A program made the position numbers and the translations under genes. A stretch of 64,000 nucleotides of DNA from Paenibacillus sp. E222 (GTDB taxonomy: Bacteria; Bacillota; Bacilli; Paenibacillales; Paenibacillaceae), in contig NZ_CP058552.1 of NCBI RefSeq assembly GCF_013401555.1, positions 3,844,001-3,908,000 of the forward strand, read 5' to 3'. This document shows, piece by piece, positions 34,897 through 43,718 of this stretch; positions within the stretch are counted from its first letter, which is position 1; every line of letters begins with the position of its first letter. The notes beneath the pieces were generated by a model. It did no database searches and had not been told where the DNA came from. It was given only the letters and a program-made list of their open reading frames with translations.

Positions 34897-35019
34897 CATT
34901 ATGGGCGTTTATTACCATCTTTCTATATGATTTTGAACCTCTCATTCTTCTTCTGAGCAGGCAACTTTGGGCATAGTATGGTTAAAACATAAAAGATTTG
35001 CAAAAAAGAGGTTTAGATC

Positions 35020-35115
35020 ATGGGAATTCCGTCAACGATGTTTACAAAACCAAACTACTCCAGGCCCCGAATCAACAGCCAAAAAGTAGTCAAGGGCGAG
35101 GCGATGGACCCATGA
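35020..35115 (+). CDS. 31-codon ORF translationally coupled to the next gene
   Basis: ATG at 35020 follows AAGAGG by about 9 nt and encodes 31 residues, starting MGIPSTMFTKPNYSRPRINS. It ends in ATGA, which overlaps the start codon of the 372-aa gene; that gene lacks a good ribosome-binding site of its own. The basic, Pro-containing peptide looks like a real small protein rather than random sequence, but I know no homologue. Confidence 0.55.
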   Translation: MGIPSTMFTKPNYSRPRINSQKVVKGEAMDP

Positions 35116-36230
35116 ATCTAGCGGATATGCTTACTTTTGCCGATATCGGCCAGCTTAATCGAATAGCAGACTATTACCAGTGCGAGTGTAAGCCCAATTC
35201 CAAACATGAACTCATCCAGAGTATTCTCACTACATTGGGCAGCAGACCATTTTTTGAGCAGCAGGTTCGTGAACTAAACCAGGTAGATCTGCGATTTTTA
35301 AACAACTTGCTGTTTGATGCCCGCCAATACTTCGGTATGGAGGAACTTGTCGCCATTGCTCGTCAATCGATGGATAAAAAAGATAGCGAAGCTGGAGCCA
35401 GTCCACGTGATCTTATCGTACGGTTCACGAAGAGTGGATGGTTGTTCAATGGCACAACTCAGCAGACCAGATACCTGTATCAGGTACCTAAGGATTTGCA
35501 AATGAGATTTCGGGATGTGTTATCCAATCATCTGAAATCAGGCATTGCACAGACGAGCGAGCCTCCCGTTTACAGGGATGAATACCATCTACTCGCGGAT
35601 GATCTGAAACTGTTTCTCCAATTTGTCCAGCAGCATGAAATAGCACTAAATGCAGAAGGCATGATGTACCGTCGTTCCCAGCAGCAGATCATGGAGCATT
35701 TACATGTGAGTGAAGCGTTGGTGGGTAAGGCTGGATGGAGATTCGGTTATGGTCGTTCGTTCAAGGACTACCCCGACCGATTTGCTTTCATCTATGACTA
35801 CGCTTTTCATCATCGTCTGGTCCGTGAGGAGCAGGGCACGCTGAAATTGTCAGCTTCCGGTGAAGACAAGCTGGGTGCGGAGAAAACAGCCGAGATGATA
35901 CAGCTATTTCGGTTTTGGTTAAGACTTTATAAAGGTGCTATTCCCAATCTGTCCTCCATTGTGTACTGGACAGGGGAATGTGCAGCTGGCTGGTCCACAG
36001 TAGAGTCTTTGTTCCGCCAGATTGGTCCCTACATTCAGCCGTTCTATTATGACACTGCAGAGACAATTTATGACAACAGGATACTTAAAATGATGCTGCA
36101 CCTAGGCATGCTTCGCATTGGAGAACATGCAGATGGGCGAACAGTACAAATGACAGCATGGGGTTTACGTCTTGCGTCATCCTGTCGCTCGCTGTCCGGG
36201 GATATTACGCCCGTTATGTTTGACAAGTGA
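35112..36230 (+). CDS. Hypothetical protein, possibly helicase-N-terminal-domain-like
   Basis: A 372-aa soluble protein that I do not recognise with confidence. It is helix-rich with repeated winged-helix-like stretches (LADMLTFADIGQLNRIADYY, LKLSASGEDKLGAEK, VQMTAWGLRLASSC), reminiscent of N-terminal domains found in some XPB-type helicases. No helicase motifs are present. The ATG at 35112 is the only sensible start and overlaps the stop of the 31-codon ORF. Confidence 0.65.
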   Translation: MNLADMLTFADIGQLNRIADYYQCECKPNSKHELIQSILTTLGSRPFFEQQVRELNQVDLRFLNNLLFDARQYFGMEELVAIARQSMDKKDSEAGASPRDLIVRFTKSGWLFNGTTQQTRYLYQVPKDLQMRFRDVLSNHLKSGIAQTSEPPVYRDEYHLLADDLKLFLQFVQQHEIALNAEGMMYRRSQQQIMEHLHVSEALVGKAGWRFGYGRSFKDYPDRFAFIYDYAFHHRLVREEQGTLKLSASGEDKLGAEKTAEMIQLFRFWLRLYKGAIPNLSSIVYWTGECAAGWSTVESLFRQIGPYIQPFYYDTAETIYDNRILKMMLHLGMLRIGEHADGRTVQMTAWGLRLASSCRSLSGDITPVMFDK

Positions 36231-36274
36231 AGGACAAGTTGCTAAAATCACTCCCAAATTAAGGAGTGATACTT

Positions 36275-36781
36275 ATGATAATTCCATACAAAGGTATGCA
36301 ACCCCAGTTACACCCTTCGGTATATATGGCTGAAGGCGCCAAACTTATAGGTGATCTGACAATGGGTGAAGAATCTACGATCTGGTTCAATGCTGTGCTG
36401 CGCGCCGATCTGGCACCCATTGTGATTGGACGGCGCTGTAATATACAGGATAATGCTGTTGGGCATGTCAACACGGATCAGCCTTTGATTTTGGACGACG
36501 ATGTGTCGGTGGGGCATTCTGCGATTATCCATGGATGTCGTATCGGAACAGGTTCGCTGATTGGTATGGGCGCTATCCTACTCAATGGAGCCGAAATTGG
36601 TGAATATACGCTGATCGGGGCCGGTTCTGTTGTTACTGAAAATACTAAAATACCGCCTTATACTCTTGCTTTGGGCACACCAGCCAAAGTGATACGTGAG
36701 TTGACTGACGCAGATCTTGAGCGGATGTCGAGAACTACACTAGGTTATGTTGCCAAAGGAAAGGAGTATAGGAGCTCTTAA
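36275..36781 (+). CDS. Gamma-carbonic anhydrase family / acyltransferase-fold protein (YtoA-like)
   Basis: A 168-aa left-handed beta-helix protein made of hexapeptide repeats. The three zinc histidines of the gamma-carbonic anhydrase family are in place: NAVGHVNTD, and VSVGHSAIIHGC with two. RADLAPIVIG and GMGAILLNGAEIG are typical. Whether it hydrates CO2 or does another reaction is unknown; most bacterial homologues are untested. AAGGAGTGAT lies 5 nt before the ATG at 36275. Confidence 0.88.
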   Translation: MIIPYKGMQPQLHPSVYMAEGAKLIGDLTMGEESTIWFNAVLRADLAPIVIGRRCNIQDNAVGHVNTDQPLILDDDVSVGHSAIIHGCRIGTGSLIGMGAILLNGAEIGEYTLIGAGSVVTENTKIPPYTLALGTPAKVIRELTDADLERMSRTTLGYVAKGKEYRSS

Positions 36782-36804
36782 ATCCGTTTTGGAGGTGCAT
36801 CCTA

Positions 36805-36984
36805 TTGGATAAAATGAAAGTTACGTATGAAGTCATGTTGGGGCTGGCTGCTGAGATGGTGTGGGACGACGCGCTTCGTAAACAGCGCAGCGAGAAGCTG
36901 TATATGGAAATCGATAAGGCATTGGCTACCGGAGACGAAGTAGCTTTCCGGAATCTGACGGATGAACTGAAGGCCATAAACTGA
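36805..36984 (+). CDS. IDEAL-domain small protein (YpiB-related)
   Basis: A 59-aa protein that is almost only an IDEAL domain: AAEMVWDDALRKQRSEKLYM then EIDKALATGDEVAFRNLTDE. In B. subtilis YpiB, encoded near ypiF, this domain sits at the C-terminus of a larger protein. Here it is free-standing. It starts at TTG after TTTTGGAGG. A terminator follows. It is too short for many gene finders. Confidence 0.8.
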   Translation: MDKMKVTYEVMLGLAAEMVWDDALRKQRSEKLYMEIDKALATGDEVAFRNLTDELKAIN

Positions 36985-37014
36985 TGAGCATGTAAAAATA
37001 AATATATAACACAG

Positions 37015-37044
37015 GAAATGCGTGAAACACGCATTTCTTTTTTT
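37015..37044 (+). terminator. Terminator after the IDEAL-domain gene
   Basis: GAAATGCGTG-AAA-CACGCATTTC followed by seven Ts. Confidence 0.9.
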
Positions 37045-37149
37045 GCGTTTATTACCATTCCTGCACAGAAAAAGTATGAATCTCTGGATTTATAATATAC
37101 GCTCATATATAATATGGGAATAAAATGGATAGAGAGGGGAATTAGGGAA

Positions 37150-37572
37150 TTGAAATTCAGTGAGATGACTCAAGACAGCTGGGCGGAACTACAACTCTAT
37201 CTGGATACATGCCTTATTCCATATACAGCCCTGACGGGCAAGCAGTCCCCGGTTGAAGCGACCGAGGCGTTGGAGCGGCTTAGAGATTTTTTGGATATGG
37301 TAGAGATTCCGTTCAAAGGGCGTATCATGACTTACCCTGCATTCCATTATGCGTGTCCGGATATGTCAATGGCATTAAATACCTTATCCGAACAAATCAA
37401 ATCCTCCGGTTTCAAATATGTGGTTATAATGTCATCTGATGGAGAATTGGAACAGACCCAAGTGACTTCAGCTGATTTGGTATTAAGTCGTTCTGTTTTA
37501 ATTCAAGAGGTTGGAGAAGAGGGGATTTCGCGTTTGGTCGGGGAAAAAATTCGTGAGTTATGGAAAAGATGA
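37150..37572 (+). CDS. ypiF: YpiF-like protein (DUF2487)
   Basis: A 140-aa soluble protein starting MKFSEMTQDSWAELQLYLDT. TCLIPYTALTGKQSP and FKGRIMTYPAFHY resemble the DUF2487 family represented by B. subtilis YpiF, which lies in the same place before qcrA. Function unknown. It starts at TTG with AGAGAGGGGA upstream; an earlier ATG at 37114 lies before that site. The 190-bp gap after it holds the qcr promoter. Confidence 0.75.
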   Translation: MKFSEMTQDSWAELQLYLDTCLIPYTALTGKQSPVEATEALERLRDFLDMVEIPFKGRIMTYPAFHYACPDMSMALNTLSEQIKSSGFKYVVIMSSDGELEQTQVTSADLVLSRSVLIQEVGEEGISRLVGEKIRELWKR

Positions 37573-37580
37573 CCTTCCTA

Positions 37581-37650
37581 TGACAAATGTGACAATTTAC
37601 CAACATTTTTTTAATAACGCTTACAAATGAACCTTAAAAATGTGTGACAA
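37581..37650 (+). promoter_or_regulatory. Three TGACAA repeats upstream of qcrA
   Basis: TGACAA occurs at 37581-37586, 37590-37595 and 37645-37650. The first two are 9 bp apart and the third lies just before the -35 box. They could be binding sites for a response regulator or redox regulator, but no family is assigned. Confidence 0.35.
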
Positions 37651-37654
37651 ATTC

Positions 37655-37683
37655 TTGACGGTGTTCTAGGGCTACTATATGAT
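37655..37683 (+). promoter_or_regulatory. Promoter of qcrABC
   Basis: TTGACG and TATGAT are spaced by 17 nt, about 80 nt before qcrA. Confidence 0.8.
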
Positions 37684-37765
37684 TATGTATGTTCTAGTAA
37701 GTCGTGGAATTTCTGATAATGAAAACGATTGAGAGAGTTGGCTGAAAAAGGGGGTTGGAGACAGT

Positions 37766-38308
37766 ATGAGCAGTGAGCATGACCAGCACGAAGCTTCGAT
37801 GAAATTGCCAAGCCGCATGGAAATGTCACGCAGGCAGTTTTTGACGTACACGCTTGGTGGAGCTACAGCCTACATGGCCGCCGGTGCAATACTCCCCATG
37901 GTCCGTTTTGCGGTGGACCCGATATTGCAGCACAAGGGAGAAGGCACCTCTGTCAAAGTAGCGGAAATCAGCAAAATTACGAATGAACCTCAAGAATTTA
38001 CGTTTGAATTGAAACAGCAAGACGGTTGGTATTTGAGCAATGCTTCGTTAATCGCCTGGATCAGGAAAGATGAGCAGGGCAAAATTTATGCGCTTTCACC
38101 CATTTGTAAACATTTGGGATGTACCGTAGGTTGGAACAGTGATAAGCAATATCCCGACGAATATCATTGTCCATGCCATGGCGCGCATTATGACAAGGAA
38201 GGCAAGAATCTTGCCGTAGCCCCGAAGCCGCTTGATGAGTATGTGGTGAAGGAAGATCAGGGTTGGGTTTATCTGGGAGACATTATTCCGAACACCCGAG
38301 TCAAATAG
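37766..38308 (+). CDS. qcrA: Menaquinol:cytochrome c reductase Rieske iron-sulfur subunit
   Basis: The Rieske subunit of the bc complex moves electrons from menaquinol to cytochrome c at the outer face of the membrane. The 180-aa protein has the cluster ligands CKHLGC and CPCHG (residues near 113-118 and 134-138). A twin-arginine-like SRRQFLTYTLGG precedes the single N-terminal membrane helix. GGGGGTTGGAG precedes the ATG. qcrB and qcrC follow as in B. subtilis. Confidence 0.97.
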   Translation: MSSEHDQHEASMKLPSRMEMSRRQFLTYTLGGATAYMAAGAILPMVRFAVDPILQHKGEGTSVKVAEISKITNEPQEFTFELKQQDGWYLSNASLIAWIRKDEQGKIYALSPICKHLGCTVGWNSDKQYPDEYHCPCHGAHYDKEGKNLAVAPKPLDEYVVKEDQGWVYLGDIIPNTRVK

Positions 38309-38323
38309 GAGGCGTGAACGCAG

Positions 38324-38995
38324 ATGTTTAAAAATGTCTATGACTGGATTGACGAGCGTCTCGATATCACGCCAATTTGGAGGGACGTTGCGGATCATGA
38401 AGTTCCAGAGCACGTAAACCCGGCTCATCACTTTTCCGCATTCGTGTACTGCTTTGGTGGATTGACGTTCTTTATCACTGTTATTCAAATTTTGTCAGGG
38501 ATGTTCCTGACCATGTATTATGTGCCTGATATTATTAATGCTTACGCCAGTGTCGAGTATCTGCAGACTAAAGTAGCCTTCGGCCAAATTGTACGCGGGA
38601 TGCACCATTGGGGAGCCAGCTTGGTTATCGTTATGATGTTTTTACATACGATGCGTGTGTTCTTTACCGGCTCTTACAAAGCGCCACGCGAGATGAACTG
38701 GGTTGTCGGCATGCTGATCTTTTTTGTCATGCTGGGTCTGGGGCTTACCGGGTATCTGTTGCCTTGGGATAACAAAGCCTACTTTGCAACCAAGGTTACG
38801 CTTGAGATTGCGAATACGGTTCCTTGGCTGGGACCGATCATTAAGGAATTCCTGCAAGGCGGAACTATTGTAGGTGCGCAGACGTTAACACGGTTCTTTG
38901 CCCTGCACGTCTTCTTCCTTCCGGCTGTGCTTCTGGTGCTTCTGGTCGGTCACTTTATTATGATCCGCAGACAGGGCATTTCGGGACCACTATAA
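38324..38995 (+). CDS. qcrB: Menaquinol:cytochrome c reductase cytochrome b subunit
   Basis: The 223-aa b6-type cytochrome has about four membrane helices and carries the two b hemes plus quinol sites. Heme histidines are in MHHWGASLVIVMMFLHTMRV and in FALHVFFLPAVLLVLLVGHF. The PREMNWVVG and GYLLPWDNKAYFAT segments are typical of the short, b6f-like form. It starts 15 nt after qcrA with GGAGGCG upstream. Confidence 0.97.
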   Translation: MFKNVYDWIDERLDITPIWRDVADHEVPEHVNPAHHFSAFVYCFGGLTFFITVIQILSGMFLTMYYVPDIINAYASVEYLQTKVAFGQIVRGMHHWGASLVIVMMFLHTMRVFFTGSYKAPREMNWVVGMLIFFVMLGLGLTGYLLPWDNKAYFATKVTLEIANTVPWLGPIIKEFLQGGTIVGAQTLTRFFALHVFFLPAVLLVLLVGHFIMIRRQGISGPL

Positions 38996-39016
38996 TCTGA
39001 GAAGGGAGGAATCGAC

Positions 39017-39898
39017 ATGGCTCACGGACACAAGTCAGATGACCAGGAAAAGATTATCTTCGTCGGGGACTCACGCGTCCGTAAAGGAGCGGGGTTTATA
39101 ACTCCACCGGATTACACGGCGTATCCCGGCAAATCAGAGGCTTTTATTCCTAACTTCTTGCTGAAGGAATGGATGGTTGGTGTCGTTGTACTGGTTGGTA
39201 TTCTGGTATTAACGATTTCGGAACCTGCACCACTGGGCTACCCGGCCAATCCAAGTGCATCGGTTATCCCGATGCCGGACTGGTACTTCCTTTTTCTGTA
39301 TCAGTATTTGAAATACCCATATGCCTCAGGTGATTATGTCCTGCTCGGGGTACTTGGAGTCAGCGGAGTTGCTTTCGGCGCTTTGTTACTGGCCCCTTTT
39401 CTGGATACAGGCAAGGAGCGGCGTTTCTACAAACGTCCGATTGCATCATCACTTATGATTCTATCGGTGATGGCCGTTTTCTACCTGACCAATGTTGCGT
39501 GGACACACTACGCGCATGAGTTGGAAGCAAGCGGCCAGAAGCCGGAACATATTCAGCGTGAAGAAGAAGCGCGGGAGAAACACGCGCAGGGCCTTCCTAC
39601 GTCGAATGCGCCAGGTCAGAAAGAAGAAGTGGCGATCGTCGAGAAGGATGACCCTGCAATGGAAACCTTCAAAAAGGCCGGATGTATCGGATGTCATGCG
39701 GCAGATATGAAGGGAGCAGGAGGCCCTTCGCTTCGGGGTGTGGGCGACAAACACAGCCAGGAAGAAATCCTGACGATTATCAAAGAAGGATATAACAGCA
39801 TGCCTGCTCAGTACGACAATGCCATCGCCCAAGGGCTGACAGATGATGACATCAATCACCTGGCAGAATGGCTTGCGAAACAGAAGGCAGAACAGTAA
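39017..39898 (+). CDS. qcrC: Menaquinol:cytochrome c reductase cytochrome b/c subunit
   Basis: A 293-aa fusion, typical of Bacillales, of a subunit-IV-like membrane domain (three helices, with MPDWYFLFLYQYLKYP) and a C-terminal cytochrome c domain facing outwards. The heme c motif CIGCH is at about residue 222 and the Met ligand is probably in GYNSMPAQYD. An Ala/Glu-rich linker lies between. It ends the qcr operon at a terminator. Confidence 0.97.
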   Translation: MAHGHKSDDQEKIIFVGDSRVRKGAGFITPPDYTAYPGKSEAFIPNFLLKEWMVGVVVLVGILVLTISEPAPLGYPANPSASVIPMPDWYFLFLYQYLKYPYASGDYVLLGVLGVSGVAFGALLLAPFLDTGKERRFYKRPIASSLMILSVMAVFYLTNVAWTHYAHELEASGQKPEHIQREEEAREKHAQGLPTSNAPGQKEEVAIVEKDDPAMETFKKAGCIGCHAADMKGAGGPSLRGVGDKHSQEEILTIIKEGYNSMPAQYDNAIAQGLTDDDINHLAEWLAKQKAEQ

Positions 39899-39916
39899 AA
39901 TCGAAATAAGCAATGA

Positions 39917-39948
39917 AACCTGATCGTTTATGCGGTCAGGTTTTTTTG
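39917..39948 (+). terminator. Terminator of qcrABC
   Basis: AACCTGATCG and CGGTCAGGTT pair around a TTTATG loop. A T tract follows. Confidence 0.88.
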
Positions 39949-40011
39949 AGGCGTTTTTCGCAACATCATTTTTTGGAACGTACAATACATATGATGAAAG
40001 GGGCAGAGCCT

Positions 40012-40638
40012 GTGGCTTTATCGTACTTTTGGAGCCGGGAATTTCTAACGAACCGTTATTTCCTGTGGCTTCTTTTTTGGTGTAACGCATTAGGAACAAT
40101 ATATGGATACATATGGTACGGGGATCAATTGGAGTATACGCTGGCACAGCAACCACTGTGGCAAATTGTGTTTGTGCCGGACAGTCCGACTGCGAGTCTG
40201 TTTTTCACACTATCCTTGTTGTGGATTTTGTACAAGCCGAAATCGATGCTTCTGAATCGGATTGGACATGTCGTACAGGCGCTTGCTGTGGTTACTTCGG
40301 TAAAATACGGAGTATGGGCAGTCTCCATCATTTTTGCAGGCTGGATGCAGGGGGGCGCACAGAATTGGCAGGATTGGATGTTAATTGCGTCGCATAGCGC
40401 CATGGCTATCGAGGCTTTGCTGTATGTGCGATTCTTTGGGTTCCGTTGGGGTGCTCTGGTGATTGCTGCATTATGGACGCTGTTAAACGATACAATGGAT
40501 TATACCTATGATATCTTCCCTTGGCTGCCTGCATCGCTGATGGACCATCTGGATGGTGTCCGCAATTTCACCGTTGGACTGACGCTAGTGAGCATTCTTT
40601 GTGCATGGCTTGCCTTAAGGCAGGCCAAACGGGCCTGA
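40012..40638 (+). CDS. ypjA: YpjA-like membrane protein (DUF1405)
   Basis: A 208-aa integral membrane protein with about six helices. WSREFLTNRYFLWLLF, VPDSPTASLFF and the late TMDYTYDIFP match the DUF1405 family, which lies between qcrC and ypjB in B. subtilis. Function unknown. The GTG at 40012 is chosen because AAAGGGG lies 8 nt upstream; tandem ATGs at 39991/39994 have no ribosome-binding site. Confidence 0.85.
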   Translation: MALSYFWSREFLTNRYFLWLLFWCNALGTIYGYIWYGDQLEYTLAQQPLWQIVFVPDSPTASLFFTLSLLWILYKPKSMLLNRIGHVVQALAVVTSVKYGVWAVSIIFAGWMQGGAQNWQDWMLIASHSAMAIEALLYVRFFGFRWGALVIAALWTLLNDTMDYTYDIFPWLPASLMDHLDGVRNFTVGLTLVSILCAWLALRQAKRA

Positions 40639-40703
40639 TTCATCATGTAAGCTTGTTCTAAGGCACCCTCCCCTGCCATACATTGGTGATGGGAGGGATG
40701 TCC

Positions 40704-41573
40704 ATGAAGAGAACGTTCAGGATCAAAACTGGATTTATGGTGGCGTCGTTCATGACTCTATTGTTCTGGACGAACTTATCATACAGCGTATCAGCAGACA
40801 GTACAGGTGCGAACGGAAATACAGATCAGCAAGTATCAGCCAAAAATTCAATTGAGCAATTAAATGAAGAAGCGGCCCTGCTGTATCGACATGCCTTGGA
40901 GAATGATATTGAAGAGGTTAGAGGCAGTATTTTGCGAATCAGTAAAGGTCTGGAGCATATATCCTTTGAGGGTCAGACGACAGTAGAAGGCATTCATGCC
41001 CTATCCGAGACCATTGTTGAAGTGAAAGAAGCTGCGGTCAGGGTGAAAAGTGATGATGCGTCTTTGCAGCAGGCCTCTGCCAAACTTCGACTTGCGGCAG
41101 ATAGTCTCGCCAACCCGGCCAAACCTTTATGGCTCCAGTATTATAAAATCGTAAAAAATGATATTGATGCGCTGTCAACCGCGGCAGATCAGCAATTAAG
41201 TTCGGCGATAATCGCAAGCCGCTACGCCTTGCTGGAGGAGCATTACGAGACCATCCGGCCTGCGGCGATGATCCGCCGTGAACCTTACGAGATCGCCCAA
41301 CTGGACGCCTGGTTATCTCATACCAAGGGTCTGGCTGAGGCCAAGCAGACTGACATTGCACAATTGAAGAGTATGGTAGCCCACGGTGAAGAGCTGGTAA
41401 ACCAGTTGTTCGGTCGTGAAAAGGACGAAAGTGCCTTTGTACCGTTTGTTCAGGGGCCTAATCGGAGGGTAGCCGGGTTGCTGATTACTTCCATAATCAT
41501 AGCAGCGCTAAGTTATGCGGGGTACCGAAAATATCGGGCGCAGCAGCAAGGTATTTTTCCGTTTCGGCGTTAA
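40704..41573 (+). CDS. ypjB: Sporulation-associated protein YpjB
   Basis: A 289-aa protein with an N-terminal signal or anchor segment and a C-terminal membrane helix (RRVAGLLITSIIIAALSYAG) followed by a basic tail. The middle is helical and charged. Position and topology match YpjB, a sporulation-related protein of unknown biochemical role. GGGAGGG lies 6-7 nt before the ATG at 40704; upstream TTG and ATG codons lie within or before that site. Confidence 0.78.
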   Translation: MKRTFRIKTGFMVASFMTLLFWTNLSYSVSADSTGANGNTDQQVSAKNSIEQLNEEAALLYRHALENDIEEVRGSILRISKGLEHISFEGQTTVEGIHALSETIVEVKEAAVRVKSDDASLQQASAKLRLAADSLANPAKPLWLQYYKIVKNDIDALSTAADQQLSSAIIASRYALLEEHYETIRPAAMIRREPYEIAQLDAWLSHTKGLAEAKQTDIAQLKSMVAHGEELVNQLFGREKDESAFVPFVQGPNRRVAGLLITSIIIAALSYAGYRKYRAQQQGIFPFRR

Positions 41574-41639
41574 GCTATTACTGCTATTACTGCCATTAGA
41601 ATATGACAAAGACCTCTATCTGCAAGGAAGGCCAACCCG

Positions 41640-41676
41640 TGGCTCTTCTCTTGGGGAGAGAGGTTTTCTTTTGTGT
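41640..41676 (+). terminator. Probable terminator between ypjB and ypjC
   Basis: CTCTTCTC and GGAGAGAGG pair with one bulge around a TTGG loop. They are followed by TTTTCTTTTG. The two genes are convergent. Confidence 0.5.
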
Positions 41677-41688
41677 ACAAATATAAGG

Positions 41689-42558
41689 TCAGCTTTCCTT
41701 GAACCCTTCTCCATGTACATCATGCACATCGCTAATAATAACAAAAGCTCTTGGGTCAACCGAACGCACAATCGTCTGCAAACGTCGGAATTCCTGCCTG
41801 GAAATAACACAGTAAGCAACATGCTTGGCTTGTTTCGAATACGCACCAATGGCGGGAATGAGCGTTACACCGCGGTCCATATCACGGGTAATCAGATCTG
41901 CAATTTCGGGTGCATGGTCACTGATGATCATAAATGCGCGAGCCGAGTAGGCTCCTTCCTGAATAAAGTCGATCACTTTAGAGGCGATAAACACAGCTAC
42001 AAGGGTATACAGTATTTTTTCTTTGGGAATGTAGACGAGGGAGATACCAATAATGATGAAATCGATACCTAATAGAACACGTCCCATACTCCAGCCATAT
42101 TTTCGATTAAGTATGCGGGCAATAATGTCAGAGCCACCTGTCGTTCCGCCCCAGCGGAATACGATACCAAGGCCTGCCCCCAGGGTAACTCCAGCGTAAA
42201 GCGCCGCAAGTAAAAGGTCATTCTGGGTATGAAGCGGTTCAATCCAGCCAAGATGAATCATTTTCTCAAATAACCACAGAAACACCGTAAGTGCTCCTAT
42301 GCCCACGCCTGTATAGATCATCTGTCTGCCGCCCAAAATCTTGAGCCCCACCAGAAAGAGCGGAATATTAACAACCAAGGTTGTAAGCGAAGGAGAGATG
42401 TTGAATGCATAGTTCAGCAGGACCGTAATCCCGGTTACGCCGCCTTCCATAAGCTGGTTGGGGATGATGAAGTACAGAAGTCCAAAGGCATATAATGCCG
42501 TACCCAATAGGATGGGGAGAATCAATTTGAATTGAACCCAGGTTTTGGAAGTGCTCAT
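41689..42558 (-). CDS. ypjC: YitT family membrane protein YpjC (DUF2179)
   Basis: A 289-aa protein with five or six N-terminal membrane helices and a C-terminal cytoplasmic DUF2179 domain (about residues 205-285, including YCVISRQEFRRLQTIVRSVD). GGTTGGSDIIARILNRKYG is the signature of the YitT family. Its transport or sensing role is unknown. GGAGAGGGAAC precedes the ATG on the reverse strand. It is convergent with ypjB, as a reversed member of the ypj cluster. Confidence 0.9.
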   Translation of the reverse strand: MSTSKTWVQFKLILPILLGTALYAFGLLYFIIPNQLMEGGVTGITVLLNYAFNISPSLTTLVVNIPLFLVGLKILGGRQMIYTGVGIGALTVFLWLFEKMIHLGWIEPLHTQNDLLLAALYAGVTLGAGLGIVFRWGGTTGGSDIIARILNRKYGWSMGRVLLGIDFIIIGISLVYIPKEKILYTLVAVFIASKVIDFIQEGAYSARAFMIISDHAPEIADLITRDMDRGVTLIPAIGAYSKQAKHVAYCVISRQEFRRLQTIVRSVDPRAFVIISDVHDVHGEGFKES

Positions 42559-42731
42559 AAGTTCCCTCTCCGTTTTACAAATTAGAATGAGAAAGCAATC
42601 ATTCCCATCTTAGTATACCTGTTTATCGATTCTTTAAAAATGATTTGTCGTTTATGATGGTGGAAGTGAATCTAAATAACTGATATATTAGGAACAAATA
42701 CGACACAATTTCAAAAGGAGAATCCGTTCTC

Positions 42732-43061
42732 ATGGAGAAAAGCATTGCAGAAATGCAGCGTGAGGTTGATCTGTATATTTCTCAGTTCAAAGAAGGATAC
42801 TTCAGCCCGCTGGCCATGCTCGCCCGTATGTCTGAAGAGGTGGGAGAGCTTGCAAGGGAAGTGAATCACGAATTTGGTGAGAAGCCGAAAAAATCTTCCG
42901 AAGCAGACAATTCCATTGAGCTTGAGCTCGGGGACATATTATTTATCACGATTTGTTTTGCTAACTCTCTAGGGATCGACCTGGCTGAGGCGCACGACAA
43001 AGTCATGCATAAATTTAACACACGCGATGCAAATCGGTGGACGCCAAAAAACACCGATTAG
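42732..43061 (+). CDS. ypjD: MazG-like nucleotide pyrophosphohydrolase YpjD
   Basis: A 109-aa all-alpha NTP pyrophosphohydrolase, probably removing pyrophosphate from non-canonical nucleotides. The metal-binding motif is split over EEVGELAREVNHE and ELELGDILFITICFAN (ExxE...ExxD). AAAAGGAG lies 8-9 nt before the ATG. It sits at the head of the dapB-mgsA cluster as in B. subtilis, with a TPR gene inserted after it. Confidence 0.92.
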   Translation: MEKSIAEMQREVDLYISQFKEGYFSPLAMLARMSEEVGELAREVNHEFGEKPKKSSEADNSIELELGDILFITICFANSLGIDLAEAHDKVMHKFNTRDANRWTPKNTD

Positions 43062-43112
43062 GCGTAGATTACATATGCTGTACCATCACCTCATTGGGGA
43101 GGGACAGCTTGG

Positions 43113-43637
43113 ATGATGACACCGGAAGAGTATATGCAGCATGCTTATCGCTGTATTTTGCAAAATGATTTTGAGCAGGCGATTCGTTGGTTTGAATCTG
43201 CTATTAATGCTCACCCGGAACATGCGGAGCTCTATTATCGTTGTTCCATTACACATGCCCGCAGTCAACACCTGGCTCCAGCGCTTGAATATGCGCGTAA
43301 GGCTGTTGAACTGTCACAGGGGATAGAGGAATATGTTTTGCATTTGCAGACCCTGGAAGCCAAACAGATAAGCCTTCAGGCCAAGGTGCTGCTGGAGCAG
43401 GCCGGAGACGGAACGCATGAACGATATGTGCAGGCGGCCGATCTGCTGAAACAGGCGGTTAAACTTGATCCGTTATATGTGGAAGCGCATATCATGCTTG
43501 CACTTGCTTACAGCGATCTGAATGAGTTCGATCTTGCAACCCGGTCCGTTCGTGACGCATTGTTACTGGACCCGCAGAATGAGCAACTGCATCTAATGTT
43601 ACAGGAAATTAAGCAGCGTATGAAGTCCATTCAATAA
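43113..43637 (+). CDS. Tetratricopeptide-repeat protein
   Basis: A 174-aa soluble protein with about four TPR units, including AYRCILQNDFEQAIRWFESA, APALEYARKAVELS and AYSDLNEFDLATRSVRDALL. TPR proteins bind partners; no partner can be named. A second in-frame ATG follows directly, so the start is uncertain by one codon. It lies between ypjD and dapB, where B. subtilis has no gene. Confidence 0.85.
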   Translation: MMTPEEYMQHAYRCILQNDFEQAIRWFESAINAHPEHAELYYRCSITHARSQHLAPALEYARKAVELSQGIEEYVLHLQTLEAKQISLQAKVLLEQAGDGTHERYVQAADLLKQAVKLDPLYVEAHIMLALAYSDLNEFDLATRSVRDALLLDPQNEQLHLMLQEIKQRMKSIQ

Positions 43638-43718
43638 GGGTCCATTTCATAACGGAATGGATATCTGTTGAAATGGATTCAACCAAACGAACCAACATAG
43701 TGAGGAGATGCAGCCAAG

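Noticed and set aside
41515..42072. 185-codon forward frame over ypjC
   Set aside because: ypjC has clear YitT-family motifs on the reverse strand and a good ribosome-binding site; the forward frame has neither.
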